A stretch of DNA of 49,553 nucleotides from Eubacteriales bacterium (GCA_030536995.1 JAUNOY010000022.1:1-49553); one strand, 5' to 3'. Positions 23,111 through 32,290 are shown, numbered from the stretch's first letter. Numbers and translations: made by a program. The notes: generated by a model from the sequence alone, not told the origin.

Positions 23111-24760
23111 ATGAATAAAAAACATATGCCGGTCGTGGTTGTCTGTGTGTTGATTTTGGTTCTTGCCGTGATTGGCGGAGGAGCTCATCTGATCAACAGA
23201 TATCTTCCCACGAAGAAGCAGATGGATTTAAACGAATACTATGGGCAACTGGCAGAAGATGAAGCGGCGATTGTATTGGGAACAGAAAAAATGGAAGAGA
23301 GAGGGCTTGTGTCCGGAGAAGATTTTTATCTTCCGATTTCTCTTGTAAATCAGTATTTGAATCAGAGATTTTATTGGGACAGCGAAGGGCTGCGTGTGCT
23401 GTATGCAACTCCGTCACAGCTGACAGAAGAACCGGCACAGTCAGAAGGCGGCGGTTCTGTATGGATAAAGAATGATAAGGTTTATCTGAATGTTTCTTAT
23501 ATTAAGCAGTATACAGATATGGATGTATATGTATATACTGAGCCAAACCGTATTGCAGTTCAGTATGACTTCAGTGATGTTAATACTGTAACTGTTAAGA
23601 AAGATACATATCTGCGTTACAGAGGTGGAATCAAGTCTGAGGTTCTTGCAAAGGTTCAAAAAGGAACTGTTTTGCGTCTGATGGAAGAGATGGAGAACTG
23701 GGTACAGGTTGCATCTCCGGACGGATATATCGGCTATGTGGAGAAGAAGCGTGTAGGCGAGCCTTCCAGAATCGATTTTGACAGAGTGTTTGAGAGAGAA
23801 GAATATACGTATCTTACAATGGATGAGCCTGTCAATATGGTATGGCATCAGGTAACTACTATGGAAGCCAATGCTTATCTCGGAGAGGCGACTGCCAATA
23901 TGACAGGAGTAAATGTGATTTCTCCGACATGGTTTTCCATTACAGACAATGATGGCAGTATTATGAATATTGCAAGCTCCGACTATGTGGCGCAGGCTCA
24001 TGGGATGGGGCTGAAGGTGTGGGGATTGGTAGACAATTTCAGTGAGAACATCAGCACTATGGAAACCCTGTCCAGAACAAGCTCAAGACAGAATCTGGTG
24101 AATAATCTGATTCAGGCGGCGCTTGCAGTGGGACTTGACGGTATCAATATTGATTTCGAATACTTAAGCGAGGATGTGGGAATCCATTTCCTTCAGTTTC
24201 TGAGAGAAATGTCTATTGAATGTCACAAGAATAATCTTGTACTTTCTGTAGACAATCCGGTTCCTGAGGATTTTACCAGTCATTACGACCGTGCAGAGCA
24301 GGGACGTGTGGTGGATTATGTAATCATTATGGGATATGACGAGCATTATGTCGGTTCCGAAAAAGCCGGTTCAGTGGCGTCTCTTCCGTGGGTGGAAAAG
24401 GGAATCCAGGATACACTTGAGGAGGTTCCCCCTCAGAGAGTAATCAATGCAGTTCCGTTCTATACCAGATTATGGAAGGTCGTTGCAGGAACACTTTCCA
24501 GTGAAGCAATCGGAATGGATACCGCACAGAATGCGCTTGCAGAAAACCAGGCAGAAATCTACTGGGATAAGACGACAGGACAGAATTACGGCTCCTATGA
24601 AAAAGATGGAGCATCTTATGAAATCTGGCTGGAAGACGGAGAATCTCTGGCTGCGAAAGTACAGCTTGCCAAGAAGTATGAGCTTGCAGGTGTGGCTGCA
24701 TGGAAGCTGGGATTTGAGAACAGCAGTATCTGGCAGGTAATCAGTGACAATCTGAAATAG
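23111..24760 (+). CDS. Glycoside hydrolase family 18 with SH3 domain (spore cortex/peptidoglycan type)
   Basis: The 549-residue product has an N-terminal membrane anchor (about residues 7-28), a copper-amine-oxidase-like domain (about 60-150), a bacterial SH3 domain (about 155-215, LRYRGGIKSEVLAKVQKGT) and a GH18 barrel. The barrel has the catalytic signature DGINIDFEYL with acid Glu350, and MGYDEHY further on. YaaH/SleL-type GH18 enzymes cleave N-acetylglucosaminyl bonds in spore cortex or peptidoglycan; chitinase is less likely without chitin-binding domains. A CwlD-type amidase gene follows, which supports peptidoglycan or spore work. It ends before the hairpin at 24799-24850. Confidence 0.88.
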   Translation: MNKKHMPVVVVCVLILVLAVIGGGAHLINRYLPTKKQMDLNEYYGQLAEDEAAIVLGTEKMEERGLVSGEDFYLPISLVNQYLNQRFYWDSEGLRVLYATPSQLTEEPAQSEGGGSVWIKNDKVYLNVSYIKQYTDMDVYVYTEPNRIAVQYDFSDVNTVTVKKDTYLRYRGGIKSEVLAKVQKGTVLRLMEEMENWVQVASPDGYIGYVEKKRVGEPSRIDFDRVFEREEYTYLTMDEPVNMVWHQVTTMEANAYLGEATANMTGVNVISPTWFSITDNDGSIMNIASSDYVAQAHGMGLKVWGLVDNFSENISTMETLSRTSSRQNLVNNLIQAALAVGLDGINIDFEYLSEDVGIHFLQFLREMSIECHKNNLVLSVDNPVPEDFTSHYDRAEQGRVVDYVIIMGYDEHYVGSEKAGSVASLPWVEKGIQDTLEEVPPQRVINAVPFYTRLWKVVAGTLSSEAIGMDTAQNALAENQAEIYWDKTTGQNYGSYEKDGASYEIWLEDGESLAAKVQLAKKYELAGVAAWKLGFENSSIWQVISDNLK

Positions 24761-24798
24761 AAAATTAGAAACTGAAAAAGTAAACGGTATTTTATGCT

Positions 24799-24850
24799 AA
24801 AAACACTCCCGTGGACATATATTTAATTGAATATGCCAGGGGGTGTTTTT
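24799..24850 (+). terminator. Terminator after the GH18 gene, overlapping the amidase ribosome binding site
   Basis: The long stem AAAAACACTCCC-TGG with CCA-GGGGGTGTTTTT has a single bulged G and an inner CATAT/ATATG pairing. It ends in five T. The 3' arm holds the GGGGGTG that serves as ribosome binding site of the next gene, so the hairpin can stop transcription or hide that site. Confidence 0.75.
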
Positions 24851-24852
24851 AT

Positions 24853-25539
24853 ATGAAAAAGTATGTGATGGAGCTGTCAATGACGTGTCTCCTTCTGGTC
24901 AGTTTTTATTTTCTGTCCAGGGAAGCCGCGGTTGTCTCCAGAGAAATCCGGCAGGAAAATAAAGTGATTCTTATAGATCCGGGACATGGAGGAATGGATC
25001 CCGGAATGATAGGAATAGGCAATCTTGAAGAAAAAGGAATAAATCTTTCAATTGCAATGCTGATCAGGGATGACCTTGAAAAAAAGGGATTCAGAGTTGT
25101 AATGACCAGAACAGGGGATGAGGGACTTTATGAGGAAGACTGCGCAAACAAAAAAGCGCAGGATATGCAGAGACGGATCGCTCTTATCAGGGAAAAATCC
25201 CCGGTTCTTTCTGTGAGTATTCATCAGAACAGCTATCAGGATTCCTCTGTGAAAGGACCGCAGGTCTTTTATTATGAGGGTTCGGCAGAAGGGCGGGAGC
25301 TGGCAGAAAGCATTCAGAAGAAATTAAATGAGGAACTTGATGTGCAAAGACCCCGGATGGCCAAGGGAAATACAAGCTATTACCTTCTGAAGAGAAGCCC
25401 GGGAATACTGGCTATTGTGGAGTGTGGTTTTCTCACAAATCCGGAGGAGGCGGCAAAGCTTAAGACTGAGTCGTATCAGAAAAAAGCGGCGCAGGCAGTT
25501 TCAGAAGGGATTTGTGAATACATAGAAAAAAATAAGTAG
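24853..25539 (+). CDS. cwlD: N-acetylmuramoyl-L-alanine amidase, CwlD-like
   Basis: The 228-residue product has a signal/anchor segment (about residues 6-24) and an amidase_3 domain with zinc ligands in LIDPGHGGMDPG (His), EEKGINLSIAM (Glu) and SIHQNS (His), and the catalytic Glu in IVECGFLTNPEE. CwlD removes the stem peptide from muramic acid so that muramic lactam can form in spore cortex; the family also includes vegetative amidases, so the name is by similarity and context. The ATG at 24853 follows a GGGGGTG ribosome binding site; an in-frame GTG at 24811 lies inside the hairpin and has none. Confidence 0.85.
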   Translation: MKKYVMELSMTCLLLVSFYFLSREAAVVSREIRQENKVILIDPGHGGMDPGMIGIGNLEEKGINLSIAMLIRDDLEKKGFRVVMTRTGDEGLYEEDCANKKAQDMQRRIALIREKSPVLSVSIHQNSYQDSSVKGPQVFYYEGSAEGRELAESIQKKLNEELDVQRPRMAKGNTSYYLLKRSPGILAIVECGFLTNPEEAAKLKTESYQKKAAQAVSEGICEYIEKNK

Positions 25540-25609
25540 TTATTTAGGATGGGGCTTTTAAAGAACGGATTCTTTTGGTATACTGAACGAAGAGAAAGTG
25601 GGAAAATAT

Positions 25610-27676
25610 ATGTTGGGAATGATTTACCTGATTTTTTCAGGAATACTTGGATATGAAATACTGACGGGACTTCTGTCTCATCCGAAAAAGGAGCAGACAG
25701 TACAGGGGATAAATCAGATATGGTTTCTGATTCCTGCATCCTTTGGTCTGGGAACGCTGATGCTTACCTGGACAGTGTATGTAGCATCCTGGTTTGCAAG
25801 CGTTTGCACAGGCGCGCAAAATCCTCTTTTTTACGGGAATCTTGCAGGATTTATGGTCAGTATTGCAGCGACATACCTGTATCTGCGAGCCGGACGCAAG
25901 GGAAATACAGCGAATACATACAGAATTACGCAAATGGTAATGAACAGGAAAACTCTTAAGAAAGAAGTAATTTATTTCGGGATTCTCTTTGTCTGCATTT
26001 CCTACATGATGTTTTATGTATTTAACATACATGGCGGAAGGATATATTCCGGTTTTACAGTTTATGGGGATTATGCGCCCCACACTGCAATGATGCGTTC
26101 CTTTTCACTGGGGAATAATTTTCCTACCCAGTACCCGCATTTTGGAGGAGCAGATGTGAAATATCACTTCATGTTCCAATTTCTTTCCGGAAACCTGGAA
26201 TATCTGGGGCTTCCTTTGGACTGGGCGTATAATGTTCCAAGCATTCTTTCTCTGGTGGGCTTTCTTATGCTGCTGTATCTGCTTGCAGTGCGGATCACAG
26301 GCAAAACAGCCTGCGGAATCCTTACGGGAATATTCTTTTTCTTCAGAAGCGGAGCCGCATTTTTTGTTTTTGTTCTGGAGCATATGAAAGCAGGAAATTT
26401 GGCGGAGGCTTTTGCCGAAAATACGTCGTTTATCGGTTATACCCTCAATGAAAACTGGGGGCTTTGGAATTTCAATGTGTACCTGAATCAAAGACATCTG
26501 GCATTTGGGCTTCTTGTGGTTTCAGTGGCAATCTGGATTTATATGGACGCTCTGGAGGCAGGACTTGACCATAAAGAAAAGGGACTTGTGTGGCTGAAGG
26601 ACAGACTGCTTGGCAGAAGTGCATGGAAGAGCAGAAATCTGGAAACTGCGCTTGTTCTGGGCATGATTCTGGGACTTCTGGCATTCTGGAACGGAGCTGC
26701 CTTAATCGGAGGTCTTCTGATTCTTATGGGATTCGGGATTTTTTCGGATGGAAAGTTGGATTATACGGTGACTGCAGCTGTAGCGGTGTTTTTCTCTGTG
26801 CTTCAGTCCCGGATTTTTATCAGCGGTCAGGCGATGAGCCCGAAGATCCAGTTTGGTTTCCTCGCAGAAGAAAAAACTTTGTGGGGAGTGATTATATATT
26901 TGTTTTTTATGAGCGGTGTCTTTTTTCTGGGACTTGCGGTGCTTGCCTGTTTCCTGAAAAGGAAGGGAAGAGCGATTCTTCTGAGCTTCTTGTTCCCGGC
27001 AGTGTTTGCATTTGTTTTTTCCCTGACACCGGATATTAATGTAAATCATAAGTATATTATGATTTCTTATGCTTTTCTCGCCATGTTCTGGGCAGATGCT
27101 GTGTGCAGGCTGTCCGGCAAAGGGATAACAGGGAAAATCACGGCTGTGCTTCTTTCCCTTTGTCTTACTGTGACGGGAATTTATGACTTTGCCATCATCT
27201 TGAGGGGAAATGGCCCCGGACGGAGGGTGAGCGTGAAGGCAGAAAGTGGGGTTACCGACTGGCTGTCGGAGAACCTGGGGAAGAACGATCTGCTGCTCAC
27301 CCCCCAATATAGTATGAATGAGGTTACCATGTCCGGAGTTATGATGTACTGCGGATGGCCTTATTACGCCTGGTCTGCAGGATATGATACCAATTACCGG
27401 GCAGCGCAGGCAGTAACCGTTTACACCACAGCGGACAGGCAAGAGCTTAAAGAAACTGTGGAAAAAGAGCGTATCACATACATTCTTTTTGAGGAAGGAA
27501 TGGAGTTCGAACAGAGGGAATGCAGGGAGGATGTAATCCGAAGCGTATACCCGGAGGTGTTTGAATCGGAGGATAGGAGAATCAGAATTTATGAAACAAC
27601 GGATAAAGAAAGTAATACCGGAAATACTGCTGACAGCAGCGCTTCTGGCTCTGTCGGCATTTCTGCTGAAAAGTGA
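25610..27676 (+). CDS. GT-C-like polytopic membrane protein, paralogue of the DUF2298 protein downstream
   Basis: The 688-residue product has about 14 membrane segments and an extracytoplasmic C-terminal domain of about 130 residues. YGDYAPHTAMMRSF (about residue 150), DVKYHFMFQFLS and NENWGLWNFNVYLNQRHLA correspond in position to DYGFMEAMMRS, NYYYGGQYF and LGDLHAHVV of the next gene, and both end in a W-L-x-x-N...Y-I-(L/V) domain. They look like tandem paralogues of the DUF2298/GT-C type, i.e. membrane glycosyltransferases using lipid-linked sugars; substrate unknown. ATG 25610 is preferred to GTG 25598. The last about 25 residues (SNTGNTADSSASG) come only from the overlap with the next gene. 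Confidence 0.75.
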   Translation: MLGMIYLIFSGILGYEILTGLLSHPKKEQTVQGINQIWFLIPASFGLGTLMLTWTVYVASWFASVCTGAQNPLFYGNLAGFMVSIAATYLYLRAGRKGNTANTYRITQMVMNRKTLKKEVIYFGILFVCISYMMFYVFNIHGGRIYSGFTVYGDYAPHTAMMRSFSLGNNFPTQYPHFGGADVKYHFMFQFLSGNLEYLGLPLDWAYNVPSILSLVGFLMLLYLLAVRITGKTACGILTGIFFFFRSGAAFFVFVLEHMKAGNLAEAFAENTSFIGYTLNENWGLWNFNVYLNQRHLAFGLLVVSVAIWIYMDALEAGLDHKEKGLVWLKDRLLGRSAWKSRNLETALVLGMILGLLAFWNGAALIGGLLILMGFGIFSDGKLDYTVTAAVAVFFSVLQSRIFISGQAMSPKIQFGFLAEEKTLWGVIIYLFFMSGVFFLGLAVLACFLKRKGRAILLSFLFPAVFAFVFSLTPDINVNHKYIMISYAFLAMFWADAVCRLSGKGITGKITAVLLSLCLTVTGIYDFAIILRGNGPGRRVSVKAESGVTDWLSENLGKNDLLLTPQYSMNEVTMSGVMMYCGWPYYAWSAGYDTNYRAAQAVTVYTTADRQELKETVEKERITYILFEEGMEFEQRECREDVIRSVYPEVFESEDRRIRIYETTDKESNTGNTADSSASGSVGISAEK

Positions 27677-29843
27677 TGTGTGGGCATTTTGGACCTGGTG
27701 GCTTCTGGCTTTTGTGATGGGGCTTATGACAATGCCCCTGACAGGATGGCTGTTTCGGGGATTTTCGGACAAGGGATGGGTGTTTTCCAAGGTACTTGCC
27801 ATTGCGCTTACCGGTTTTCTTACGTGGTTTCTGGTAGCTGTGAAGCTTTTGCCGTTTACGACAGTGACCTGCGTGGGCGTTGTGACCCTTGTGTGCGCAG
27901 CAGGCGGTCTGGCGCTTCATAGGCATCAGGAAAAAAAGGGCTTTGAATGTATGCCCTTTGACCATGGGAGACTGATATTCTGGGAAGAAGTGCTGTTTTT
28001 TGTCTTCTTTCTTTTATGGACTTATCTTGCCGGATTTCATCCGGCTGCGGACTTTCGTACAGAGAAATTCATGGATTATGGATTTATGGAGGCAATGATG
28101 CGAAGCAGTGTGCTTCCGGCGAGAGACCTGTGGTATTCGGAAGGAACCATCAACTATTATTACGGAGGACAGTATTTCGCAGTTTTCCTGTCAAAGCTTT
28201 CAGGATGCAAGGTGGAAATCACCTATAATCTTATGCGTACCTTTGTGGCGGGACTTGCCTTTGTAATGCCGTTTTCCCTTGTTTACCAGATGGCATCTGA
28301 CCGGTTGAAGCATTCTCTTACAGGCAAAAAAAAGTGGATTCCCGCTGTTTCAGGAATTACAGCGGGATTTGCAGTTTCCATTGCAGGAAATATGCATTAT
28401 GTGATTTACAGTAAGATTCTTCCGTGGATCCAGAAGTGGAAGGGAGAGGAAGTTTCGGGATACTGGTTTCCCAATGCAACCCGCTATATCGGGCATAATC
28501 CGGATGTTCCGGACAAGACAATCCATGAATTTCCCTGCTATTCCTTTGTGCTTGGGGATCTTCATGCCCATGTTGTGAACATTATTTTTGTACTTCTGAT
28601 TACAGGCATTCTTTATGCATGGATGCGAAATGTGCTTTCGGAAAGAGGAGAAGAGGAAGACTTTTCAGGAAAAAGTTTTTGGAAGAGACAGCTTCTCTGT
28701 CCCCATATCCTTCTTGCAGCCATGTTCCTTGGAATGTTCCAGTGGTCAAATTTCTGGGATTTTGTGATTTATTTTGTGGTAACCGGAGGCGTTGTGCTCT
28801 TTGCAAATATCATTCAGTTTAAAGGAAAGGTCAGAACGATTCTGGCTGTGACTGCAGCGCAGGCTGTGGAGGTTATCCTTGTGGCATATACTGTGATTCT
28901 TCCTTTTAATCTGAAATTTGAGACAATGTTTCAGGGAATAGGAATCGCCCAGCACCATTCCAGATTTTATCAACTTCTGGTTTTGTGGGGGCTTCCGGGA
29001 ATTCTTTCGATTCTGTTTATTGTTTCTGTTTTGTGGGAAAAACTCAGAGAGAAAGAAAACAGAAGCCTCTATAAAGTGATGAGTGCAATAGAAATACCGG
29101 ATCTTTTTGCAGTTATCATGGGACTTTGCGCGATCGGGCTTGTGCTCATTCCGGAGCTTGTCTATGTCCGTGACATTTACGAAAACGGAAATGCAAGGGC
29201 AAATACCATGTTTAAACTGACATATCAGGCATATATCTTGTTTGGAATGACTATGGGATATGGGATTTACAGGCTGCTTGCAGTAACGAAGTCGAAAATC
29301 CTGAAGCTGTCGGCTGGAATTGCGCTGGCGCTTCTTTGCTGGACTCTTGGATATTTTGGCAACAGTGTTCGCGCATGGTTCGGGAATGTGCAAAATCCGG
29401 CGGATTATCAGGGACTGAACGCAACCGCTTTTCTGGAAACAGACTTTCCTCAGGATGCGTCCGCTATCCGCTGGCTGAAAGCAAATATCGAAGGTTCTCC
29501 GGTAGTTCTAGAGGCAAATGGAGACAGCTATACAGGGTATGAGCGTGTGTCTGCAATGACAGGGCTTCCCACAGTTCTTGGCTGGTATGTTCACGAATGG
29601 CTATGGAGGAACGATACCGGAGATCTGAATCAGAAGAGCGCAGATATTCAGAGTATTTACACTTCTTCAGATGAAGCTCTGGTAAAGTTTTTGATTGATA
29701 AATATGAGATTTCCTATATTGTAGTGGGCTCCAGGGAATTTGAAAAATATGGGGACAGACTCAACGAAGAGCTGCTTTTGGAAATAGGTGAAAAGGTGTT
29801 CCAGTCCGGGAATTCTTCCACATATATTCTGAAGGTAGATTAA
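27591..29843 (+). CDS. DUF2298 domain (GT-C-like) membrane protein
   Basis: The 750-residue product has about 14 membrane segments. Signature blocks of DUF2298 are MDYGFMEAMMRS, GTINYYYGGQYF, HEFPCYSFVLGDLHAHVVN and ENGNARANTMFKLTYQAY, the last typical of the family. A C-terminal non-membrane domain follows from about residue 610. DUF2298 proteins are predicted GT-C glycosyltransferases with extracytoplasmic active sites; the acidic D-L-H motif is the likely catalytic region. ATG 27591 is chosen because AGGAGA lies ten bases upstream; the upstream TTG at 27561 has GGAGG but is a weak start. It overlaps the preceding paralogue by 86 bases, so translation is probably coupled. Confidence 0.85.
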   Translation: MKQRIKKVIPEILLTAALLALSAFLLKSDVWAFWTWWLLAFVMGLMTMPLTGWLFRGFSDKGWVFSKVLAIALTGFLTWFLVAVKLLPFTTVTCVGVVTLVCAAGGLALHRHQEKKGFECMPFDHGRLIFWEEVLFFVFFLLWTYLAGFHPAADFRTEKFMDYGFMEAMMRSSVLPARDLWYSEGTINYYYGGQYFAVFLSKLSGCKVEITYNLMRTFVAGLAFVMPFSLVYQMASDRLKHSLTGKKKWIPAVSGITAGFAVSIAGNMHYVIYSKILPWIQKWKGEEVSGYWFPNATRYIGHNPDVPDKTIHEFPCYSFVLGDLHAHVVNIIFVLLITGILYAWMRNVLSERGEEEDFSGKSFWKRQLLCPHILLAAMFLGMFQWSNFWDFVIYFVVTGGVVLFANIIQFKGKVRTILAVTAAQAVEVILVAYTVILPFNLKFETMFQGIGIAQHHSRFYQLLVLWGLPGILSILFIVSVLWEKLREKENRSLYKVMSAIEIPDLFAVIMGLCAIGLVLIPELVYVRDIYENGNARANTMFKLTYQAYILFGMTMGYGIYRLLAVTKSKILKLSAGIALALLCWTLGYFGNSVRAWFGNVQNPADYQGLNATAFLETDFPQDASAIRWLKANIEGSPVVLEANGDSYTGYERVSAMTGLPTVLGWYVHEWLWRNDTGDLNQKSADIQSIYTSSDEALVKFLIDKYEISYIVVGSREFEKYGDRLNEELLLEIGEKVFQSGNSSTYILKVD

Positions 29844-29860
29844 GGCGTATAAACGCAGAA

Positions 29861-29889
29861 TGGACAGATGAATAAAAATCGTGTAAAAT
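29861..29889 (+). promoter_or_regulatory. Promoter of the tsaC-rpiB-dCMP deaminase operon
   Basis: TGGACA (29861-29866), 17 bases, TAAAAT (29884-29889), located after the DUF2298 gene and before tsaC. Confidence 0.55.
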
Positions 29890-29936
29890 AAGGACGATTT
29901 AAAAGAACAGATTATACAATAGAAAGCAGGATGGAA

Positions 29937-30992
29937 ATGAAAGCAGAAGTTGTATCCATGACAACGGAAAAACCGGATATGGAAGCTATAAGACGCGGAG
30001 GGGAAATCCTGAAAAACGGAGGGCTTGTCGCCTTTCCTACAGAAACAGTCTACGGACTTGGAGGGAATGCGCTGGATTCCCAGGCATCTATGAAAATATA
30101 TGCGGCAAAGGGACGTCCTTCGGATAATCCCCTGATCGTACATATTGCCAGAATGGACGCTCTTGCTCCCATCGTAAAAGAGATTCCCCCGAAGGCGAAG
30201 CTTCTGGCAGAAAAATACTGGCCGGGACCTCTGACTATGATTCTTCCTAAGGCAGAAATCGTGCCTCCTGAAACAACAGGAGGGCTTGACAGTGTGGCTG
30301 TGCGTTTTCCAAGTGACAGAATCGCACAGGAACTGATTCTGGCAGCAGGAGGCTATGTGGCTGCTCCAAGTGCCAATACATCAGGAAGGCCAAGTCCAAC
30401 TACTGCTCAGCATGTGGAAGAGGATTTAGGCGGCGCTATTGACATGATTATTGACGGCGGTCAGGTGGGAATCGGTCTGGAATCCACGATTGTGGATTTT
30501 ACAGAGGAAATTCCGGTGGTATTAAGACCCGGATATATTTCTCTGGAAATGCTTCAGGAGCTTCTGGGCGATGTAAAAATGGATAAGGGGCTTCTGATCA
30601 CAGACAGCAGTGTGCGGCCAAAAGCTCCGGGAATGAAATATCGACATTATGCGCCCAGGGCAGATTTGGCTATTGTGGAAGGAGAAACAGAGTCGGTAAT
30701 CCGAAAAATCACAGCTCTTGTAAAAGCGGCGGAAGCCGAAGGAAAAAAAGTCGGAATTATTGCAACAGATGAAACAATGGGCAGATATCCGAAAACCTGT
30801 ATCATCAAGAGTATTGGCAGTCGTGAGGAGGAAGAGACGATTGCACATCACTTATACGAAGTTCTTCGTGAATTTGACGAGGGAGATGCAAAGGTGATTT
30901 ATTCTGAAGCCTTTTATACGCCGCGGATGGGACAGGCGATTATGAACCGGCTTTTGAAAGCAGCAGGCCATAAAAGGATTCAGGCAGAATAA
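29937..30992 (+). CDS. tsaC: L-threonylcarbamoyladenylate synthase (Sua5/YwlC type)
   Basis: The enzyme makes threonylcarbamoyl-AMP from threonine, bicarbonate and ATP for the t6A37 modification of ANN-decoding tRNAs. The 351-residue product has the YrdC domain (GGLVAFPTETVYGLGG, KGRPSDNPLIVHI, PGPLTMIL, APSANTSGRPSPT) and a C-terminal Sua5 domain joined by SVRPKAPGMKYRHYAP, so it is the long Sua5 form. rpiB follows, as in the ywlC-ywlF region of Bacillus. ATG 29937 is preferred over ATG 29931, since AGGA is correctly spaced only for the former. Confidence 0.95.
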   Translation: MKAEVVSMTTEKPDMEAIRRGGEILKNGGLVAFPTETVYGLGGNALDSQASMKIYAAKGRPSDNPLIVHIARMDALAPIVKEIPPKAKLLAEKYWPGPLTMILPKAEIVPPETTGGLDSVAVRFPSDRIAQELILAAGGYVAAPSANTSGRPSPTTAQHVEEDLGGAIDMIIDGGQVGIGLESTIVDFTEEIPVVLRPGYISLEMLQELLGDVKMDKGLLITDSSVRPKAPGMKYRHYAPRADLAIVEGETESVIRKITALVKAAEAEGKKVGIIATDETMGRYPKTCIIKSIGSREEEETIAHHLYEVLREFDEGDAKVIYSEAFYTPRMGQAIMNRLLKAAGHKRIQAE

Positions 30993-31037
30993 AATTATTT
31001 CAGACAAAAACAGAAGACAACAGTAGGAGGAAAAGAA

Positions 31038-31466
31038 ATGATAGCATTAGGATGTGACCACGGCGGTTATGAACTGAAACAGGAAATCAAGAAGTATTTG
31101 GATGAAAAGGGAATCGAATATAAGGATTTCGGCTGTGACAGTACAGCGGCTGTAGATTACCCGGTTTATGCGAAAAAAGTAGCGAAGGCAATTCAGAGCG
31201 GAGAATGTGAAAAGGGAATTCTGATCTGCGGAACAGGAATCGGTATCTCTATCACTGCAAATAAATTTAAAGGAATTCGCGCAGCTCTCTGTACAGATTG
31301 CTTTTGTGCAGAGGCTACACGACTTCACAATGACGCAAACGTTCTTGCGCTGGGAGGAAGAGTAGTAGGACCGGGACTGGCTGTGAAAATTGTGGAAACA
31401 TTCCTGAATACACCGTTTTCCGGAGATGAAAGACACGCAAGAAGAATCGCACAGATAGAGGAATAA
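31038..31466 (+). CDS. rpiB: Ribose-5-phosphate isomerase B
   Basis: This enzyme interconverts ribose 5-phosphate and ribulose 5-phosphate (pentose phosphate pathway). The 142-residue product has MIALGCDHGGYELKQEIKKY, the catalytic Cys in GILICGTGIGISI, the ARLHND-like segment TRLHNDANVLALGGRV and a C-terminal RRIAQIE. Length is normal. Ribosome binding site AGGAGG; the dCMP deaminase gene starts 21 bases later. Confidence 0.96.
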   Translation: MIALGCDHGGYELKQEIKKYLDEKGIEYKDFGCDSTAAVDYPVYAKKVAKAIQSGECEKGILICGTGIGISITANKFKGIRAALCTDCFCAEATRLHNDANVLALGGRVVGPGLAVKIVETFLNTPFSGDERHARRIAQIEE

Positions 31467-31487
31467 AAGAGCCGGGGAGGTATTGTT

Positions 31488-31982
31488 ATGGGGGACAATG
31501 ATCACAAAAGAGACGGGTATCTGTCCTGGGATGAATATTTCATGGGAGTAGCCATGCTTTCCGGCATGCGTTCCAAGGATCCGCATTCACAGGTGGGAGC
31601 CTGTATTGTGAGTCAGGACAATAAAATTCTTTCAATGGGATATAACGGATTTCCCATGGGGTGTTCCGATGATAAATTTCCATGGGCAAGGGAGGGGGAT
31701 CCTCTCGATACGAAATATCTCTATGTTACGCACAGCGAATTGAATGCGATACTGAATTACCGGGGCGGAAGTCTGGAGGGGGCAAAGCTGTATGTGTCCC
31801 TTTTTCCGTGTAATGAATGTGCAAAAGCCATCATTCAGGCCGGTATCAAGACAATTGTTTACGACTGTGACAAGTATGCAGATACCCCGTCTGTTATCGC
31901 ATCTAAACGTATGCTGGATGCAGCGGGAGTGAGATATTACAAATACAACCGAACAGGAAGAGAAATCAGTTTTACCGTATAA
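31488..31982 (+). CDS. Deoxycytidylate (dCMP) deaminase
   Basis: Converts dCMP to dUMP, the substrate of thymidylate synthase. The 164-residue product has the cytidine-deaminase fold with zinc ligands in THSELNAI (His, catalytic Glu) and SLFPCNECAKAI (two Cys). The MGYNGFPMGCSDD and KYLYVTHSE segments are typical of dCMP deaminases (ComEB-like), and the length agrees. It ends the tsaC-rpiB operon; the T-box leader of proS begins immediately after. Confidence 0.93.
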   Translation: MGDNDHKRDGYLSWDEYFMGVAMLSGMRSKDPHSQVGACIVSQDNKILSMGYNGFPMGCSDDKFPWAREGDPLDTKYLYVTHSELNAILNYRGGSLEGAKLYVSLFPCNECAKAIIQAGIKTIVYDCDKYADTPSVIASKRMLDAAGVRYYKYNRTGREISFTV

Positions 31983-31988
31983 AAGGGG

Positions 31989-32017
31989 TTGACACCTTCA
32001 GGGGTTTCGCATAAAAT
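31989..32017 (+). promoter_or_regulatory. Promoter of the T-box/proS unit
   Basis: A perfect -35 TTGACA (31989-31994), 17-base spacer, TAAAAT (32012-32017). It starts 7 bases after the dCMP deaminase stop. Confidence 0.8.
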
Positions 32018-32023
32018 AGTGAA

Positions 32024-32290
32024 GGAATCATAAAGAAATTATGGCGTTGAAGAGAATAGTACATGAGGAGCAATCCCAGAGAGAAGTCCCGGTCTGCACA
32101 GGCAGCGGTGGTGTGAGGACTTTGTGCGTGAATCATGGAACCGGCCTCGGAGCCCCGTGCAACTGAAGTACGGCGCAATTCCGGCGTTACAGGAAATAGA
32201 GAGAGCAGCGTATATTCAATACAATGCTAATTAGGGTGGTACCGCCGAAGCCTTTCGGTCCCTTGACAGGGATGGAAGGCTTCTTTTTTG
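32024..32290 (+). ncRNA. T-box leader (proline, upstream of proS)
   Basis: The conserved T-box AGGGTGGTACCGCC is at 32233-32246. The terminator pairs GAAGCCTT (247-254 of the 32 kb block) with AAGGCTTC (276-283), followed by six T. Stem I has a distal arm AAGTCC/GGACTT around GGTCTGCACAGG and GCGGTGGTGTG. The specifier is not certain; CCG at 32141-32143, opposite the lower GAGG/CCTC stem, is the best proline codon. Uncharged tRNA-Pro would pair with the specifier and the T-box bulge, form the antiterminator and allow proS transcription. The whole 365-base gap between dCMP deaminase and proS is this element with its promoter. Confidence 0.93.

Noticed and set aside
26702-27802. Minus-strand frame of 366 codons opposite the GT-C-like genes
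   Set aside because: Composition looks like a shadow of hydrophobic coding sequence; no start signal and no domain.
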